38,187 nucleotides of DNA from Gordonia sp. UBA5067 (GTDB lineage: Bacteria > Actinomycetota > Actinomycetes > Mycobacteriales > Mycobacteriaceae). The stretch's first letter is position 1; the number at the start of each line of letters is the position of its first letter. Where the stretch lies: assembly GCF_002414845.1 (NCBI RefSeq), contig NZ_DIAX01000030.1, positions 26,426 to 64,612 on the forward strand, given 5' to 3'. Below, one piece after another: positions 8,542 to 17,287 of the stretch. The notes under the pieces are model-generated. The model saw nothing but the letters and a program-made list of their open reading frames with translations. It was not told where the DNA came from and searched no databases. Both the position numbers and the translations under genes were made by a program.

Positions 8542-10004
8542 GGCACCAGCCCTTCGCCGGCCAGCGCCTTACGCGCCGCCTCCGCCAATACGTCGACCAG
8601 CTGGTCCGGATCCCACGCGCCCACCGGGTGGAGTTTGGCGGCCAGCATCGTCGACAGTGTCGAGTACACCGGGGTCGCCGGACGCGGTGCGGCGTGCTCG
8701 TCGCCGAGTTGGCGGCGCAACAGGTCGGCCATCGGGAAGGCCGACCTCAGTCCCGGCTCGTCGTACAGCACGGCTGCCGCCGGCGGCTGGGAGGCCTTCA
8801 GCGCATAGTGGCGCTGGGCGTCGACGCCGGTCAGGCACTGGACCGCACGCCAGGCGCGATCGGTCTTGCGCGATCGCGTCGACACGGCCAGATTCATCCC
8901 GCCCAGCGTCGAGCGCGCGGGCAGCAACGACTCCACACCGGGATACGGCGCGTATGCGAAACGCTTCGACAGCACGCGATTGGCGCGGGCCAGGTCGGCG
9001 GGACTCGGCGCCGGTGCGTCCGGGGCGAAGAGTGGTGCGAAGCGCCTCATCTCCGGGAAGAAGGGCACCTGCTGGTTCTCGTCGGTGCCGGTCGCCGCAT
9101 TGGAACGCATCGACGAGTAGACGTACGGCCAGTTCAGGGCGAATGCCGCCTGCCCGCGCTCCATGCCCAGGCGAGCGGGATCCTCGGTGTTGTTCGACAG
9201 CGATGGATCGGCGCCCGGCGCCGTCGCGACGGCCTTGAGCACCGTGAGCGCGCGGACCGTCGCGGCACGGTGCGCGGCGGTATCGGCGAGGGTGACCTTG
9301 GTCGGATCATTCGGGTCGAGAACCGAGCCGCCCGCGCTGGCCAGTACCGAGTTGAACCAGACGACCAAGCCCTCGTACTGGGCGCCCTGCACCATGATGT
9401 AGCTCGGCACCTGCATGCGCTGGGCCGGCGGGAGCGTCGCGTTGCGCGCGGTCACCGCGTTGGCGATCACCGCGTTGTCGGCGAGGAGTTCGTCCCAGGT
9501 CTTCGGGGGCGTCTTGCGTCTGACGTAGCGGCGCAACAGGTCGGGGCGGTACCACAGCAATTGAGTGTTGGACCAGGTCGGCGCCGCGTAGAGGCGGGGC
9601 GCCGAGTCGGTCGGGCGGCGCCAGGTCGCGGTCCGCAGCGGCCCCCCCAGCGTCGCCTTCCGCAGCGACGCGGCCAGGCCGTCGGGCACCGGGCTCGCCC
9701 ACCCCGCATCGGCAAACTCAGCGGTCCACGTGACGTCCATGGCGAAGACGTCGACCGATGAATCACCACCGGCCAGGCGCCTGGCCAGCTGGAGTCGCTG
9801 ACCATCGGCATCCTTCGGCAGGCGCACGACCGTGATCCGATTGCCGGTGTCGGCGCAGCCGACGGCCACCGCCTCGATAGCGGCGGCGTCGTTGCCCGGC
9901 ACGTATGCGGTGACGACGTCCGGCGGCGCCGAACTGCCACACGCAGCGGCCAGCGGCACGAGTGTGGCGATCACGACCGCAACAGCGGCGCGGCGCACGA
10001 CCAC
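8538..10004 (-). CDS. lpqY: Trehalose-binding lipoprotein LpqY
   Basis: This extracellular solute-binding lipoprotein (488 aa) captures trehalose and hands it to SugAB. The signal peptide begins VVVRRAAVAVV and ends in A-A-A-C with lipidated Cys22. The mature part has the two-lobe family-1 binding-protein pattern, including DVFAMDVTW near 85-95 and a RWAFALNWPYV-like segment mid-protein. GTG 10004 is chosen because GGAGGA (reverse strand, 10016-10011) lies 6 nt upstream; GTG 9998 would be 12 nt away. It is the first gene of the importer operon. A small membrane-protein gene ends 36 bp upstream on the same strand and may be co-transcribed. Confidence 0.9.
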   Translation of the reverse strand: MVVRRAAVAVVIATLVPLAAACGSSAPPDVVTAYVPGNDAAAIEAVAVGCADTGNRITVVRLPKDADGQRLQLARRLAGGDSSVDVFAMDVTWTAEFADAGWASPVPDGLAASLRKATLGGPLRTATWRRPTDSAPRLYAAPTWSNTQLLWYRPDLLRRYVRRKTPPKTWDELLADNAVIANAVTARNATLPPAQRMQVPSYIMVQGAQYEGLVVWFNSVLASAGGSVLDPNDPTKVTLADTAAHRAATVRALTVLKAVATAPGADPSLSNNTEDPARLGMERGQAAFALNWPYVYSSMRSNAATGTDENQQVPFFPEMRRFAPLFAPDAPAPSPADLARANRVLSKRFAYAPYPGVESLLPARSTLGGMNLAVSTRSRKTDRAWRAVQCLTGVDAQRHYALKASQPPAAAVLYDEPGLRSAFPMADLLRRQLGDEHAAPRPATPVYSTLSTMLAAKLHPVGAWDPDQLVDVLAEAARKALAGEGLVP

Positions 10005-10039
10005 GGCGGATCCTCCTAGCGCGGCGACGGGCAAGGCCG

Positions 10040-10525
10040 TCAAATCGACAGCCGCGCCAGCATATCCCGGCCCCGCTCCGCGGTGGCCGGATCGCAGAGG
10101 ATGTCGTATCGACCGGCCACCAGTTGCATCGTCGATGCGAAGTCGCGCTGCCCGCGCATCATCGCGTACGGGATGGCCGAGGAGACGACGCCGAAAATGA
10201 TGCCGCCCACCACGCCCATGAGTAGCGCGGTCGTCGCCGGGGTCACCACGAATGAGGCCAGCAGACCGATGAACAGGCCGAGCATCGCTCCGCCGGCGAT
10301 CCCCTGCAAGATCACCCGTCCCCAGGTCAACCGCCCGGTGACCCGCTCGACCTGCATGAGATCGACGCCCACGATGGTTACGTTCTGAACCGGAAAGGCC
10401 CCGTCGGAGAGGTAGTCGACTGCCTTCTGCGCCTGCGCGTAGGTCGGGTACGAGCCGATCGGCCACCCCGACGGTGGGGTCGGCAGACCGGGAGTGGTTC
10501 CGCGGTTGGGTTGTTGCGGCTGCAT
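10040..10525 (-). CDS. GSP17M-like membrane protein upstream of lpqY
   Basis: This 161-aa protein has a Pro/Gln-rich N-terminus, then a segment (about 24-60) resembling the general-stress-protein 17M-type alpha/beta domain: S-Y-x-x-Y-A-Q-A-Q-K-A-V-D-Y-L followed by VTIVG. A Gly/Ala-rich double membrane-spanning stretch covers about 75-125 and a short cytoplasmic tail follows. The same kind of gene precedes lpqY in mycobacteria. ATG 10525 is chosen because AAAGGGCAGGG precedes it; the frame continues upstream to 10555 without a better signal. Its role is unknown; its place in front of the importer suggests co-expression but no function. Confidence 0.82.
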   Translation of the reverse strand: MQPQQPNRGTTPGLPTPPSGWPIGSYPTYAQAQKAVDYLSDGAFPVQNVTIVGVDLMQVERVTGRLTWGRVILQGIAGGAMLGLFIGLLASFVVTPATTALLMGVVGGIIFGVVSSAIPYAMMRGQRDFASTMQLVAGRYDILCDPATAERGRDMLARLSI

Positions 10526-10555
10526 GCCCTGCCCTTTCTCTGCGCACCGGGCCAC

Positions 10556-10561
10556 TAGTCT
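10556..10561 (+). promoter_or_regulatory. -10 box of the MgtE-N/CBS gene
   Basis: TAGTCT ends 6 nt before ATG 10568, the leaderless spacing seen at many genes here. No ribosome-binding site is visible. Confidence 0.45.
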
Positions 10562-10567
10562 TGAGCC

Positions 10568-11872
10568 ATGTCGGTGAGCAAGGTCTTCGTAGCCAGACTA
10601 GTCGGACTGGCCGTGCTTGGCCCCGATGGCGAGTCCATCGGCCGCGTCCGCGATGTCGTGATCTCGATCCGGCTGTCCGGCCTGCCGCCGCGCGTACTCG
10701 GCCTCGCCGTCGAGCTGACGACGCGACGGCGGATCTTCGTCCCGATTCTGCGGGTCACCGCGATCGACCCGCACAAAGTCACCCTGACGACCGGAACGGT
10801 GAATCTGCGCCGCCTGCACCTGCGCCCCGGCGAGGCGCTGGCGGTGGGGCAGGTCCTCGACTCCCATGTCAGGATCACCGATCCGGACCACCCGGAACTG
10901 CACGGTGAGGATGTGACCGTCGTCGACCTGGGTATCGAACGCGGCCGGACCCGGGACTGGTTGGTCAACCGGGTGGCAGTGCGCGCCGGCAGACTTCGGC
11001 TGGCGCGCCGCGGCGAGGTCCACGTCGTCGGCTGGGACAACGTCCAAGGGCTGACGCAGACCGCCCTGAACCTCCCCGGGCAGGGCGTCGCGGCGGTCCT
11101 GCTCCAACTCGAGGGCAAGCGTCCGGCCGACGCCGCCAACGTGCTGCGCGAACTGCCCACGAAACGACGTGAAGAGATCGCCGCCGCCCTCGACGAGGAG
11201 CGGTTGGCCGACCTGCTCCAGGAAATGCCCATCGACGACGCACAATCGCTGATCGCGGTGATGGGCCCGAGCCGCGCCCGCAACGTGCTTGGCGCGATGG
11301 AACCCGACGACGTCGCCGACCTCGTCGGCGAGTTGACCCCGGGCGAGGCCGAACGACTGCTGTCGCTGATGGACCCCGAGGAGTCCGCACCGGTCCGCCG
11401 ACTGCTCACCCACTCCCCCGACACCGCCGGCGGCATGATGACCCCGGAGCCGGTTGTCATCACCGCCGCGACGACCGTGTCCGAGGCGCTCGCACGTGCG
11501 CGCGATCCAGAGATCACGCCCGCCGCGGCGAGCCTCATCTTCGTGGTCCGCCCGCCGACGCAGACCCCCACCGGCAAGTATCTCGGCTGCGTGCACTTGC
11601 AGGTACTACTGCGACACCCCCCGGCAACCCTCGTCGGCGACCTCCTCGACACCAACCTGGGCCATCTGCTGCCCAAGGACTCAGTCGAATCCGTGACGCG
11701 CTATTTCGCCACCTACAACCTGGTCTGCGGTCCCGTCCTCGACGAGGACGGCCATCTGCTGGGCGCCGTCAGCGTCGACGACTTGCTCGACGAGTTGCTT
11801 CCCGACGACTGGCGCGAATCCGAACCTGGAGCGGACGAGACCCTTGGCCTGACCGCGGGAGGAGGCCGATGA
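10568..11872 (+). CDS. PRC-barrel / MgtE-N / CBS-domain protein, magnesium-sensor-like
   Basis: This soluble protein (434 aa) combines an N-terminal PRC-barrel-like half (about 1-170, with two related strand-rich segments), an MgtE N-terminal helical superhelix (about 175-285, with ADAANVLRELP, LADLLQEMP and VADLVGELT repeats), and a CBS pair (about 285-400, including TAGGMMTPEPV). These are the sensing domains of MgtE magnesium channels, but the membrane channel itself is missing, so this is not a transporter on its own. An equivalent sits in the same place in M. tuberculosis. It overlaps the DUF1003 membrane gene by ATGA, suggesting that the two proteins act together. The ligand (Mg2+ or nucleotide) is inference. 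Confidence 0.85.
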   Translation: MSVSKVFVARLVGLAVLGPDGESIGRVRDVVISIRLSGLPPRVLGLAVELTTRRRIFVPILRVTAIDPHKVTLTTGTVNLRRLHLRPGEALAVGQVLDSHVRITDPDHPELHGEDVTVVDLGIERGRTRDWLVNRVAVRAGRLRLARRGEVHVVGWDNVQGLTQTALNLPGQGVAAVLLQLEGKRPADAANVLRELPTKRREEIAAALDEERLADLLQEMPIDDAQSLIAVMGPSRARNVLGAMEPDDVADLVGELTPGEAERLLSLMDPEESAPVRRLLTHSPDTAGGMMTPEPVVITAATTVSEALARARDPEITPAAASLIFVVRPPTQTPTGKYLGCVHLQVLLRHPPATLVGDLLDTNLGHLLPKDSVESVTRYFATYNLVCGPVLDEDGHLLGAVSVDDLLDELLPDDWRESEPGADETLGLTAGGGR

Positions 11873-12417
11873 ACAACCGTGGCCGCGGGCAGCGCCTCGA
11901 TCAACCGTCAGATCGGCGCCGCCCGCCACTGCTGAGCCTGGATGCCGACGTCGTCGGCGTGTACAGCGAGCGCCTCGCCCGATTCCTGGGCACCGGCCGA
12001 TATCTGGGGATTCAGACGGTCATCGTCCTCGTGTGGATCGCACTGAACCTGCTCAGCTTCATCCACCACTGGGACCCCTACCCGTTCATCCTCCTCAACC
12101 TGGCCTTCTCCACCCAGGCCGCCTATGCCGCACCGCTGATCCTGCTCGCGCAGAACCGGCAGGAGAACCGCGACCGGGTCGCCCTGGACGAGGACCGAGT
12201 CCGCGCGGCCGAGACCAAGGCCGACACGGAATTCCTGGCCCGCGAACTGGCCGCCGTCCGACTCGCCGTCGGCGACACCGTCACCCGCGACTATCTGCGC
12301 AAGGAACTCGACGACCTCATCGACGAGCTGGCCCAACGGCTCCGCCAGCCGCAGGGCGGCACCGCCGATGGCGCGGCCGGCACAGGCTCGGCCGCCCCTC
12401 GCCAGCCGGACGCCTGA
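11869..12417 (+). CDS. DUF1003 two-helix membrane protein
   Basis: This 182-aa inner-membrane protein carries the DUF1003 signature: a hydrophobic helix at about 46-64 (IVLVWIALNLLSF), the conserved WDPYPFILLNL turn, a second helix ending in AAPLILLAQNRQ near 100, then a charged coiled-coil tail to about 160. A disordered basic N-terminus precedes it. Its ATG overlaps the stop of the MgtE-N/CBS gene by 4 nt, so the pair is co-translated. The biochemical function of DUF1003 is not known to me. A membrane partner for the soluble CBS protein is a reasonable guess. Confidence 0.87.
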   Translation: MNNRGRGQRLDQPSDRRRPPLLSLDADVVGVYSERLARFLGTGRYLGIQTVIVLVWIALNLLSFIHHWDPYPFILLNLAFSTQAAYAAPLILLAQNRQENRDRVALDEDRVRAAETKADTEFLARELAAVRLAVGDTVTRDYLRKELDDLIDELAQRLRQPQGGTADGAAGTGSAAPRQPDA

Positions 12418-12422
12418 CCGTT

Positions 12423-12447
12423 AACCCGGGTTCCCCACCACCGGGTT
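12423..12447 (+). terminator. Weak hairpin after the DUF1003 gene
   Basis: AACCCGG (12423-12429) pairs with CCGGGTT (12441-12447) around an 11-nt loop, 6 bp after the stop codon. There is no T-run, so termination is uncertain. Confidence 0.35.
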
Positions 12448-12528
12448 TACCGGTCTCGCTATGCTGTGCAGTGGTATTGGACACACTGGTGTCCGTAGAC
12501 CTGCAGTTGCAACGGGGTGAGGTTTCAG

Positions 12529-13662
12529 ATGAGTGGCATCGCGTTCTGGCGACGCGCGCAGGGGCCGACGCGCCCGCGCCGTGCCGTTGGCCGCGTGCTC
12601 ACCGCTGGTTTCGGCGCGACGGTCCTCGGCGCGATGGTGCTGGGCGGCGCGGCGTCGAGCGAAATCGCCGGGGGGCAACACGCGGCCGAGGCCGCCGAGG
12701 AACCCGCGAGCATGACCAAGGTCGTCGGCATTGCGCCGGCCGAGTACAACACCGCAGCCTGGTTCGCGCCACCCAAACCAGTCGGCAATCCCATGGTCGC
12801 GCCACAGTTCCGGATCGCCGCCGGCATTCCGTCCGGACCGTTGGGCATCCCCGGCGTCGTCTTGCAGGCATACAAGCTGGCGGCGACGCGGGTGGCCGCC
12901 GAAACGCCCGCCTGCAAACTTCCGTGGTTCCTGTTGGCCGGGATCGGTCGCATCGAATCGGGGCACGCCGGAAACGGCAACGTCGACGAGTACGGCAACA
13001 CTCGATCGGCGATCCTGGGACCCGCGCTCGACGGCACCCTGCCGGGTAACGAAGTCATCCACGACACGAGCGGCAATGCCGCCCGCGCAATGGGGCCGAT
13101 GCAGTTCATCCCCAGCACCTGGGCATCGTGGGGCTCCGACGCCAACGGCGACGGAAAGGCCGACCCGAATAACATCTTCGACGCCACCTACTCGGCCGGC
13201 CGCTACCTCTGTGCCGGAGTCTCCGACATCATGGCCGGCAACAACGCGGTATCCGCCGTCTACCGGTACAACCACTCGATGGCCTACGTCACCAACGTCC
13301 TGGCCTGGGCCGCGGCGTACTCCACCGGCGTGATGCCGACCCAAGGCATCCCGGACATGCACGCGACGCCGGTCAGCAAGCCGGCCGACGGCAAGCCCGA
13401 CAGTCGCAAACCGGGTGACCGCGAGGGAAAGCCCGAAGACAAGCCCGCGGGTGCCGGACAGCCCGGCGAAAGCAACACCGAGACTGACAAGGCCGGGGCG
13501 CCGACCACACAACCCAAGAAGGCGGAGTGCTTCATCGTGTGCCTACCCCCCGAACTGGGCGGGCCCAAGCGTGCGCCGGCCGCCCCGAAAGCGGCGACAC
13601 CGCGCAAACCCGAGCAGAGTCCGGTCGTACCGGCCCCGGCTCAGCCCGGCGCACCCGGCTAG
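12529..13662 (+). CDS. Secreted MltB-like lytic transglycosylase
   Basis: This enzyme (377 aa) should cleave the glycan strands of peptidoglycan. A basic N-terminus and a hydrophobic stretch at about 20-43 act as signal peptide or anchor. The catalytic domain (about 105-265) has LLAGIGRIESGHAG with catalytic Glu143, then MGPMQFIPSTW and an N-G-D-G-K-A-D loop typical of SLT_2/GH103-type enzymes. The C-terminal 110 residues are Pro/Lys/Glu-rich and disordered, likely spanning the wall, and contain one cysteine pair region (ECFIVC). ATG 12529 is chosen because GGGGTGAGG lies just upstream; GTG 12517 is inside that signal. A TATGCT at 12460-12465 may be its -10 box. The equivalent gene also neighbours mrp in mycobacteria. 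Confidence 0.9.
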   Translation: MSGIAFWRRAQGPTRPRRAVGRVLTAGFGATVLGAMVLGGAASSEIAGGQHAAEAAEEPASMTKVVGIAPAEYNTAAWFAPPKPVGNPMVAPQFRIAAGIPSGPLGIPGVVLQAYKLAATRVAAETPACKLPWFLLAGIGRIESGHAGNGNVDEYGNTRSAILGPALDGTLPGNEVIHDTSGNAARAMGPMQFIPSTWASWGSDANGDGKADPNNIFDATYSAGRYLCAGVSDIMAGNNAVSAVYRYNHSMAYVTNVLAWAAAYSTGVMPTQGIPDMHATPVSKPADGKPDSRKPGDREGKPEDKPAGAGQPGESNTETDKAGAPTTQPKKAECFIVCLPPELGGPKRAPAAPKAATPRKPEQSPVVPAPAQPGAPG

Positions 13663-13697
13663 TGGTGGCGCGCCGCCAACGGTCCGATAGCGCGGAC

Positions 13698-13703
13698 TAG
13701 GCT
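13698..13703 (+). promoter_or_regulatory. -10 box of mrp
   Basis: TAGGCT ends 8 nt before ATG 13712. The spacer contains GGAGGG, which could serve as a ribosome-binding site if transcription starts further upstream. Confidence 0.4.
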
Positions 13704-13711
13704 GGAGGGCG

Positions 13712-14854
13712 ATGAATGACACCACTCCCTCCGAGTCCGCTATTCGTGCGGCGCTGAGCAAGGTCGATGATCCTGAGATCGGCAAGCCCATCACTGACCT
13801 GGGCATGGTCAAGTCGATCACCATCGGCGACGCCGGTGCGGTCGAGATCGTCGTCTATCTGACCACCTCCGGTTGCCCCATGCGCACCGAGATCAGTGAC
13901 CGGGTCCGCACCGCGGTGGCCGACGTTCCCGGTGTGGGCGCCATTGCCGTCGAACTCGACGTCATGGACGACGAACAGCGGACGGCACTGCGCAAGCAAT
14001 TGCGCGGCGACCGGGCCGACCCGGTCATCCCCTTCGCCCAGCCCGGCTCCCTGACCCGCGTGTACGCCGTCGCATCCGGCAAGGGCGGTGTCGGCAAGTC
14101 CAGTGTCACGGTCAATCTCGCCGCCGCGCTCGCGCGCCGCGGCCTGTCGGTGGGCGTCCTCGATGCCGACATCTATGGACATTCGGTCCCCCGCATGCTG
14201 GGCAACGACGCCAAACCGACCCAGGTCGAGCAGATGATCATGCCGCCGGCCGCCCACGGGGTGAAGTTCATTTCGATCGGTCAGTTCACCGAGGGCAATA
14301 CCCCGGTGACGTGGCGCGGCCCGATGCTGCATCGCGCGCTGCAACAGTTCCTCGCCGACGTCTATTGGGGCGATTTGGACATCCTGCTCCTCGACCTTCC
14401 GCCGGGAACCGGCGACGTGGCGATCTCCATCGCACAGCTCATTCCCGGTGCCGAGATCCTCGTGGTCACCACACCTCAGCAAGCCGCCGCCGAGGTCGCC
14501 GAGCGGGCCGGCGCCATCGCCCTGCAGACCCGCCAGAAGGTTCTCGGCGTGGTCGAGAACATGTCCTGGCTCGACCTGCCCGACGGATCGCGGATGACCC
14601 CGTTCGGTGCAGGCGGGGGTGCGCAGGTCGCGGAACGACTCAGCCGCGCGATCGGCGCGAACGTCGAACTCCTCGGCCAAGTGCCGCTGGAAACGTCGGT
14701 ACGCGAGGGCGGCGATGCCGGTGTACCCATCGTGTTGTCGGCTCCGGAGTCACCGGCCGGCTCGGCACTGTCGGCCATCGCCGACAAGCTCGCGGTACAG
14801 CGGCGCGGCCTGATCGGGATGAGTCTCGGGATCGATACGGCCCGACGGGACTGA
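13712..14854 (+). CDS. mrp: Mrp/ApbC P-loop iron-sulfur carrier
   Basis: This cytoplasmic ATPase (380 aa) belongs to the Mrp/NBP35 family, which carries and inserts iron-sulfur clusters. The N-terminal MIP18/DUF59 domain (about 1-95) contains the conserved TTSGCPM with Cys55. The deviant Walker A GKGGVGKSS is at 123-131, with LLLDLPPGTGD and NMSW further on. The usual cluster-binding CxxC after the NMS motif is absent: the loop reads LPDGSRMTPFG. Mycobacterial homologues seem similar in this respect, from memory. The gene faces tatB with a 17-bp gap and no visible terminator. Confidence 0.92.
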   Translation: MNDTTPSESAIRAALSKVDDPEIGKPITDLGMVKSITIGDAGAVEIVVYLTTSGCPMRTEISDRVRTAVADVPGVGAIAVELDVMDDEQRTALRKQLRGDRADPVIPFAQPGSLTRVYAVASGKGGVGKSSVTVNLAAALARRGLSVGVLDADIYGHSVPRMLGNDAKPTQVEQMIMPPAAHGVKFISIGQFTEGNTPVTWRGPMLHRALQQFLADVYWGDLDILLLDLPPGTGDVAISIAQLIPGAEILVVTTPQQAAAEVAERAGAIALQTRQKVLGVVENMSWLDLPDGSRMTPFGAGGGAQVAERLSRAIGANVELLGQVPLETSVREGGDAGVPIVLSAPESPAGSALSAIADKLAVQRRGLIGMSLGIDTARRD

Positions 14855-14871
14855 TACGCCCCGGAGCGATG

Positions 14872-15285
14872 CTAGGTTGCGTCCCAGTCGGTGACGCTGT
14901 GCCGCTTGCCGATCGCCGGCTTGGCCCCGTCACCGGCGGAAACAGCCGGCGGACCAGCGGGTGCGGCCCCACCCCGCGGCGGCACCTGCGTGTAGCTCTT
15001 CGGATCCAGCAGCGAATCATCGCCGCCGAGCAGGTGTTTCGTGACGAGGGCGCGCGGGCTGGTCGAGCGCAGTTCATTGAGCTGTTGGAGCGGCTCACGG
15101 AAGTCGTCGAAATCCGATCCCAATTCCTCGCGCAACTCTGCGGTGGCACCGGATGCATAGTCACGCGCCTTGCGCAGCCACCCCAGGGTCGTCGCAATGG
15201 CACCGGGGAGCCGTTCTGGGCCCAGGATGATCAGGGCGGCAGCGACGAGCACCACGATCTCGCCCCAGCCAAGGTTTGCGAACAC
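14872..15285 (-). CDS. tatB: Twin-arginine translocase component TatB
   Basis: TatB (137 aa) binds folded Tat substrates at the inner membrane. A single N-terminal helix at 4-21 is followed by the hinge GPERLP and an amphipathic helix (W-L-R-K-A-R-D-Y), the order that defines TatA/B proteins. The remaining 75 residues are acidic, then Gly/Pro-rich. GTG 15285 is chosen because translation then begins two residues before the conserved N-L-G-W-G-E; the frame is open further upstream but overlaps htrA. It is the last gene of sigE-rseA-htrA-tatB, 10 bp after htrA, an order shared with mycobacteria. Confidence 0.92.
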   Translation of the reverse strand: MFANLGWGEIVVLVAAALIILGPERLPGAIATTLGWLRKARDYASGATAELREELGSDFDDFREPLQQLNELRSTSPRALVTKHLLGGDDSLLDPKSYTQVPPRGGAAPAGPPAVSAGDGAKPAIGKRHSVTDWDAT

Positions 15286-15295
15286 CGGTCCCGCC

Positions 15296-16792
15296 CTAGT
15301 CGCCGGCCGGGGTGATCGATCCCGCGAACGTGCGCCCGTCACGCCAATAGGAATAGTCGATCTTCTCCCCGACCTTCGTGCCGCGAACAGCAACCGACAG
15401 TTCGTCGGACGATTCGATCGCGCGGCCGTTGAACTTCGTGATCACATCGCCCTCCCGGATGCCGGCCTTCTCGGCCGGACTCCCGGCGATCACGTTGACC
15501 ACACGGGCGCCGAGCACCTTCTGATTGCGGACCGATACCGAGTTGAGCCCGATCGACGGGTGGACGATCTTGCCGTGCGCGATGATCGTCTGCGCGATCG
15601 GCCGTACCTGGTTGATCGGGATGGCGAACCCGAGTCCCATCGACCCGCCGCTCGTCGTCTGGATCATCGTGTTAATGCCGATGACGCGGGCCTGCGAGTC
15701 GACCAGCGGCCCCCCGGAGTTGCCCGGGTTGATCGCGGCATCGGTCTGGATCGCGTCGATCACCGCATCGGTGTCGGAATCCTCACCCGGGGGCAGTGCC
15801 AGCGCGCGGTTGACCGCGCTGACGATCCCACTGGTGACGGTCCGATCCAGGCCCAGCGGCGAGCCGAAGGCGACCACGTTCTCGCCAATCTGCACCTTGT
15901 CCGAATCGCCGAGGGTGGCGACCGTGATGTTGTCCACGTTGTCGACCTTGACGACGGCCAGATCGCTCTTCGGGTCCCGGCCGATGATGCGGGCCGGGAC
16001 GCGGGTGCGGTCATAGAACACGACCTCGGTGAGCGCGGACTTGTCTTCGGCGGCCATTGCGACCACATGGTTGTTCGTCACTATGTAGCCGGACTTGTCG
16101 ATGATCACGCCCGAACCGGTTCCCGACTCCCCCGTCGTGCGCACGTCGATCGCGACAACGGACTTCTCCACGGCACGAGCGACCCGAGCCACCATCGACC
16201 GCGGCTCATCGCCACCCTTGCCGCTGCTGACGGGCAGCGTGACCGTCTCACCACTGGACGACGAGCTGCCGCCGGTCAGAAACGCCCCGATAAGGGCGCC
16301 GAGCAAACCAATGGTCACCGCCAATGCGGATAGGGCGAGCATCGCCGACCAGGAGATCCGCTCACCGAGGAGTACCTCGCGGACCCCCAGCTTCGGTCCC
16401 GGAACAACCGGGTCCACCGCATCGGGCCGCGCCGCAGCGGGCGCCGACAGGTGCGCCGGGCTGGCCGGGTCGCGCCACGGGTCGGCCGGCAGGTCGGGCT
16501 CGTCGACCTCACCGAAACGAGCATCGGGATCACGTGCGAGCGTCTCGGTGGAGCCGCCCGGACGGCCGAATGCCTCGGCTAGTACCGGATCTGGCGCGGC
16601 CACCACCGGTTGCGGCCGACCGGCCGTCGCGGCTGCGGCCGAGGCCGACGAATCGAATGCGCCGCCGACCCCGTCGGGGCGGCCGAATACCGCGGTCGTC
16701 TGTGCCGGCACCGGAGTATGCCGGGGAGTCGGCGGTAGTGCAGGTCCACGCGGCGGGATCACGCCTTTGGCGGCCCATTCTTCATTGGTCAC
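15296..16792 (-). CDS. htrA: Membrane-anchored HtrA/DegP-type serine protease
   Basis: HtrA (498 aa) is an envelope quality-control protease. The first 145 residues are cytoplasmic, Pro/Ala-rich and acidic, with two similar motifs (FGRPDG and FGRPGG). One transmembrane helix spans about 150-172. The trypsin-like domain has the full triad: His in TNNHVV, Asp in KSDLAVV and Ser in GNSGGP. A single C-terminal PDZ domain (about 400-495) ends the protein. GTG 16792 overlaps the last base of the rseA stop (TAGTG). In mycobacteria HtrA belongs to the SigE envelope-stress response, and the shared operon supports that here. Confidence 0.92.
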   Translation of the reverse strand: MTNEEWAAKGVIPPRGPALPPTPRHTPVPAQTTAVFGRPDGVGGAFDSSASAAAATAGRPQPVVAAPDPVLAEAFGRPGGSTETLARDPDARFGEVDEPDLPADPWRDPASPAHLSAPAAARPDAVDPVVPGPKLGVREVLLGERISWSAMLALSALAVTIGLLGALIGAFLTGGSSSSSGETVTLPVSSGKGGDEPRSMVARVARAVEKSVVAIDVRTTGESGTGSGVIIDKSGYIVTNNHVVAMAAEDKSALTEVVFYDRTRVPARIIGRDPKSDLAVVKVDNVDNITVATLGDSDKVQIGENVVAFGSPLGLDRTVTSGIVSAVNRALALPPGEDSDTDAVIDAIQTDAAINPGNSGGPLVDSQARVIGINTMIQTTSGGSMGLGFAIPINQVRPIAQTIIAHGKIVHPSIGLNSVSVRNQKVLGARVVNVIAGSPAEKAGIREGDVITKFNGRAIESSDELSVAVRGTKVGEKIDYSYWRDGRTFAGSITPAGD

Positions 16793-17190
16793 TAACGGCC
16801 TCGTCGAAAGAATCCTCGCGGGCGCGACGATTCCTCGACACGCGCCGCGACCTGGTTGACATCGAACTCGCGGGTCGGGATCCGCGATAGCTGGCCGAGT
16901 AGGTCGAGCGGAGCGGTGATCGCCGAACCACTCTCCCGCAGGACGGCCCGGGCCGCTCCCTGCGACTCGACCGCGCCCAGGCACGTAGCGCACAGGTTCA
17001 GGTGGGCATCAGCACGCGAAACCGCCGTCCCGCCCAGCTCGCCGTCGACGTATGCGGCAACCGCCTCTGGCGACAGGTGCTCGGTGGAGGCGAACGGCCG
17101 CCCGCCCAGCGTGCCGGGTGCACGGTAATCAGTATTCGGACGCAGCAACGCCGACGTCGGCGTCCATCGACCCGGATCGAGAAAATTCAC
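16792..17190 (-). CDS. rseA: Anti-sigma factor RseA (zinc-binding type)
   Basis: This cytoplasmic protein (132 aa) binds SigE and keeps it inactive. The zinc anti-sigma motif His-x3-Cys-x2-Cys is present as H-L-N-L-C-A-T-C around residue 65-72, preceded by the usual LSPEAVAAYVDGEL helix. There is no membrane segment, so it differs from the E. coli protein of the same name. GTG 17190 lies 5 nt after AGGAG; GTG 17193 would leave only 2 nt. It follows sigE by 97 bp, a gap that holds its own candidate promoter, and it overlaps htrA by one base. In M. tuberculosis the cysteines sense redox state and the protein is degraded after phosphorylation; whether that applies here is unknown. Confidence 0.9.
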   Translation of the reverse strand: MNFLDPGRWTPTSALLRPNTDYRAPGTLGGRPFASTEHLSPEAVAAYVDGELGGTAVSRADAHLNLCATCLGAVESQGAARAVLRESGSAITAPLDLLGQLSRIPTREFDVNQVAARVEESSRPRGFFRRGR

Positions 17191-17241
17191 CACCGCTCCT
17201 ACCTGTGCGCCACGTGCTCACTGCAGCTTATCCGAAGCTAC

Positions 17242-17267
17242 AACGAATCCTTGTGCAGCAGGGTTCC
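17242..17267 (-). promoter_or_regulatory. Candidate ECF-sigma promoter of rseA-htrA-tatB
   Basis: On the reverse strand GGAACC (17267-17262), a 17-nt spacer and GTT (17244-17242) match the ECF -35/-10 pattern used by SigE and SigH. The same spacing occurs before sigE. The expected transcript start is about 45 nt before rseA. Confidence 0.5.
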
Positions 17268-17287
17268 CGGGTCGGCCGATTGACGCG

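Noticed and set aside
12460..12520. A short coding frame between the DUF1003 and transglycosylase genes
   Set aside because: The segment has no ribosome-binding site and is better explained as promoter (TATGCT at 12460) and leader of the transglycosylase gene.
12421..13512. Reverse-strand 363-codon frame opposite the lytic transglycosylase
   Set aside because: It is a mirror of a gene with an intact catalytic motif, with no domain of its own.
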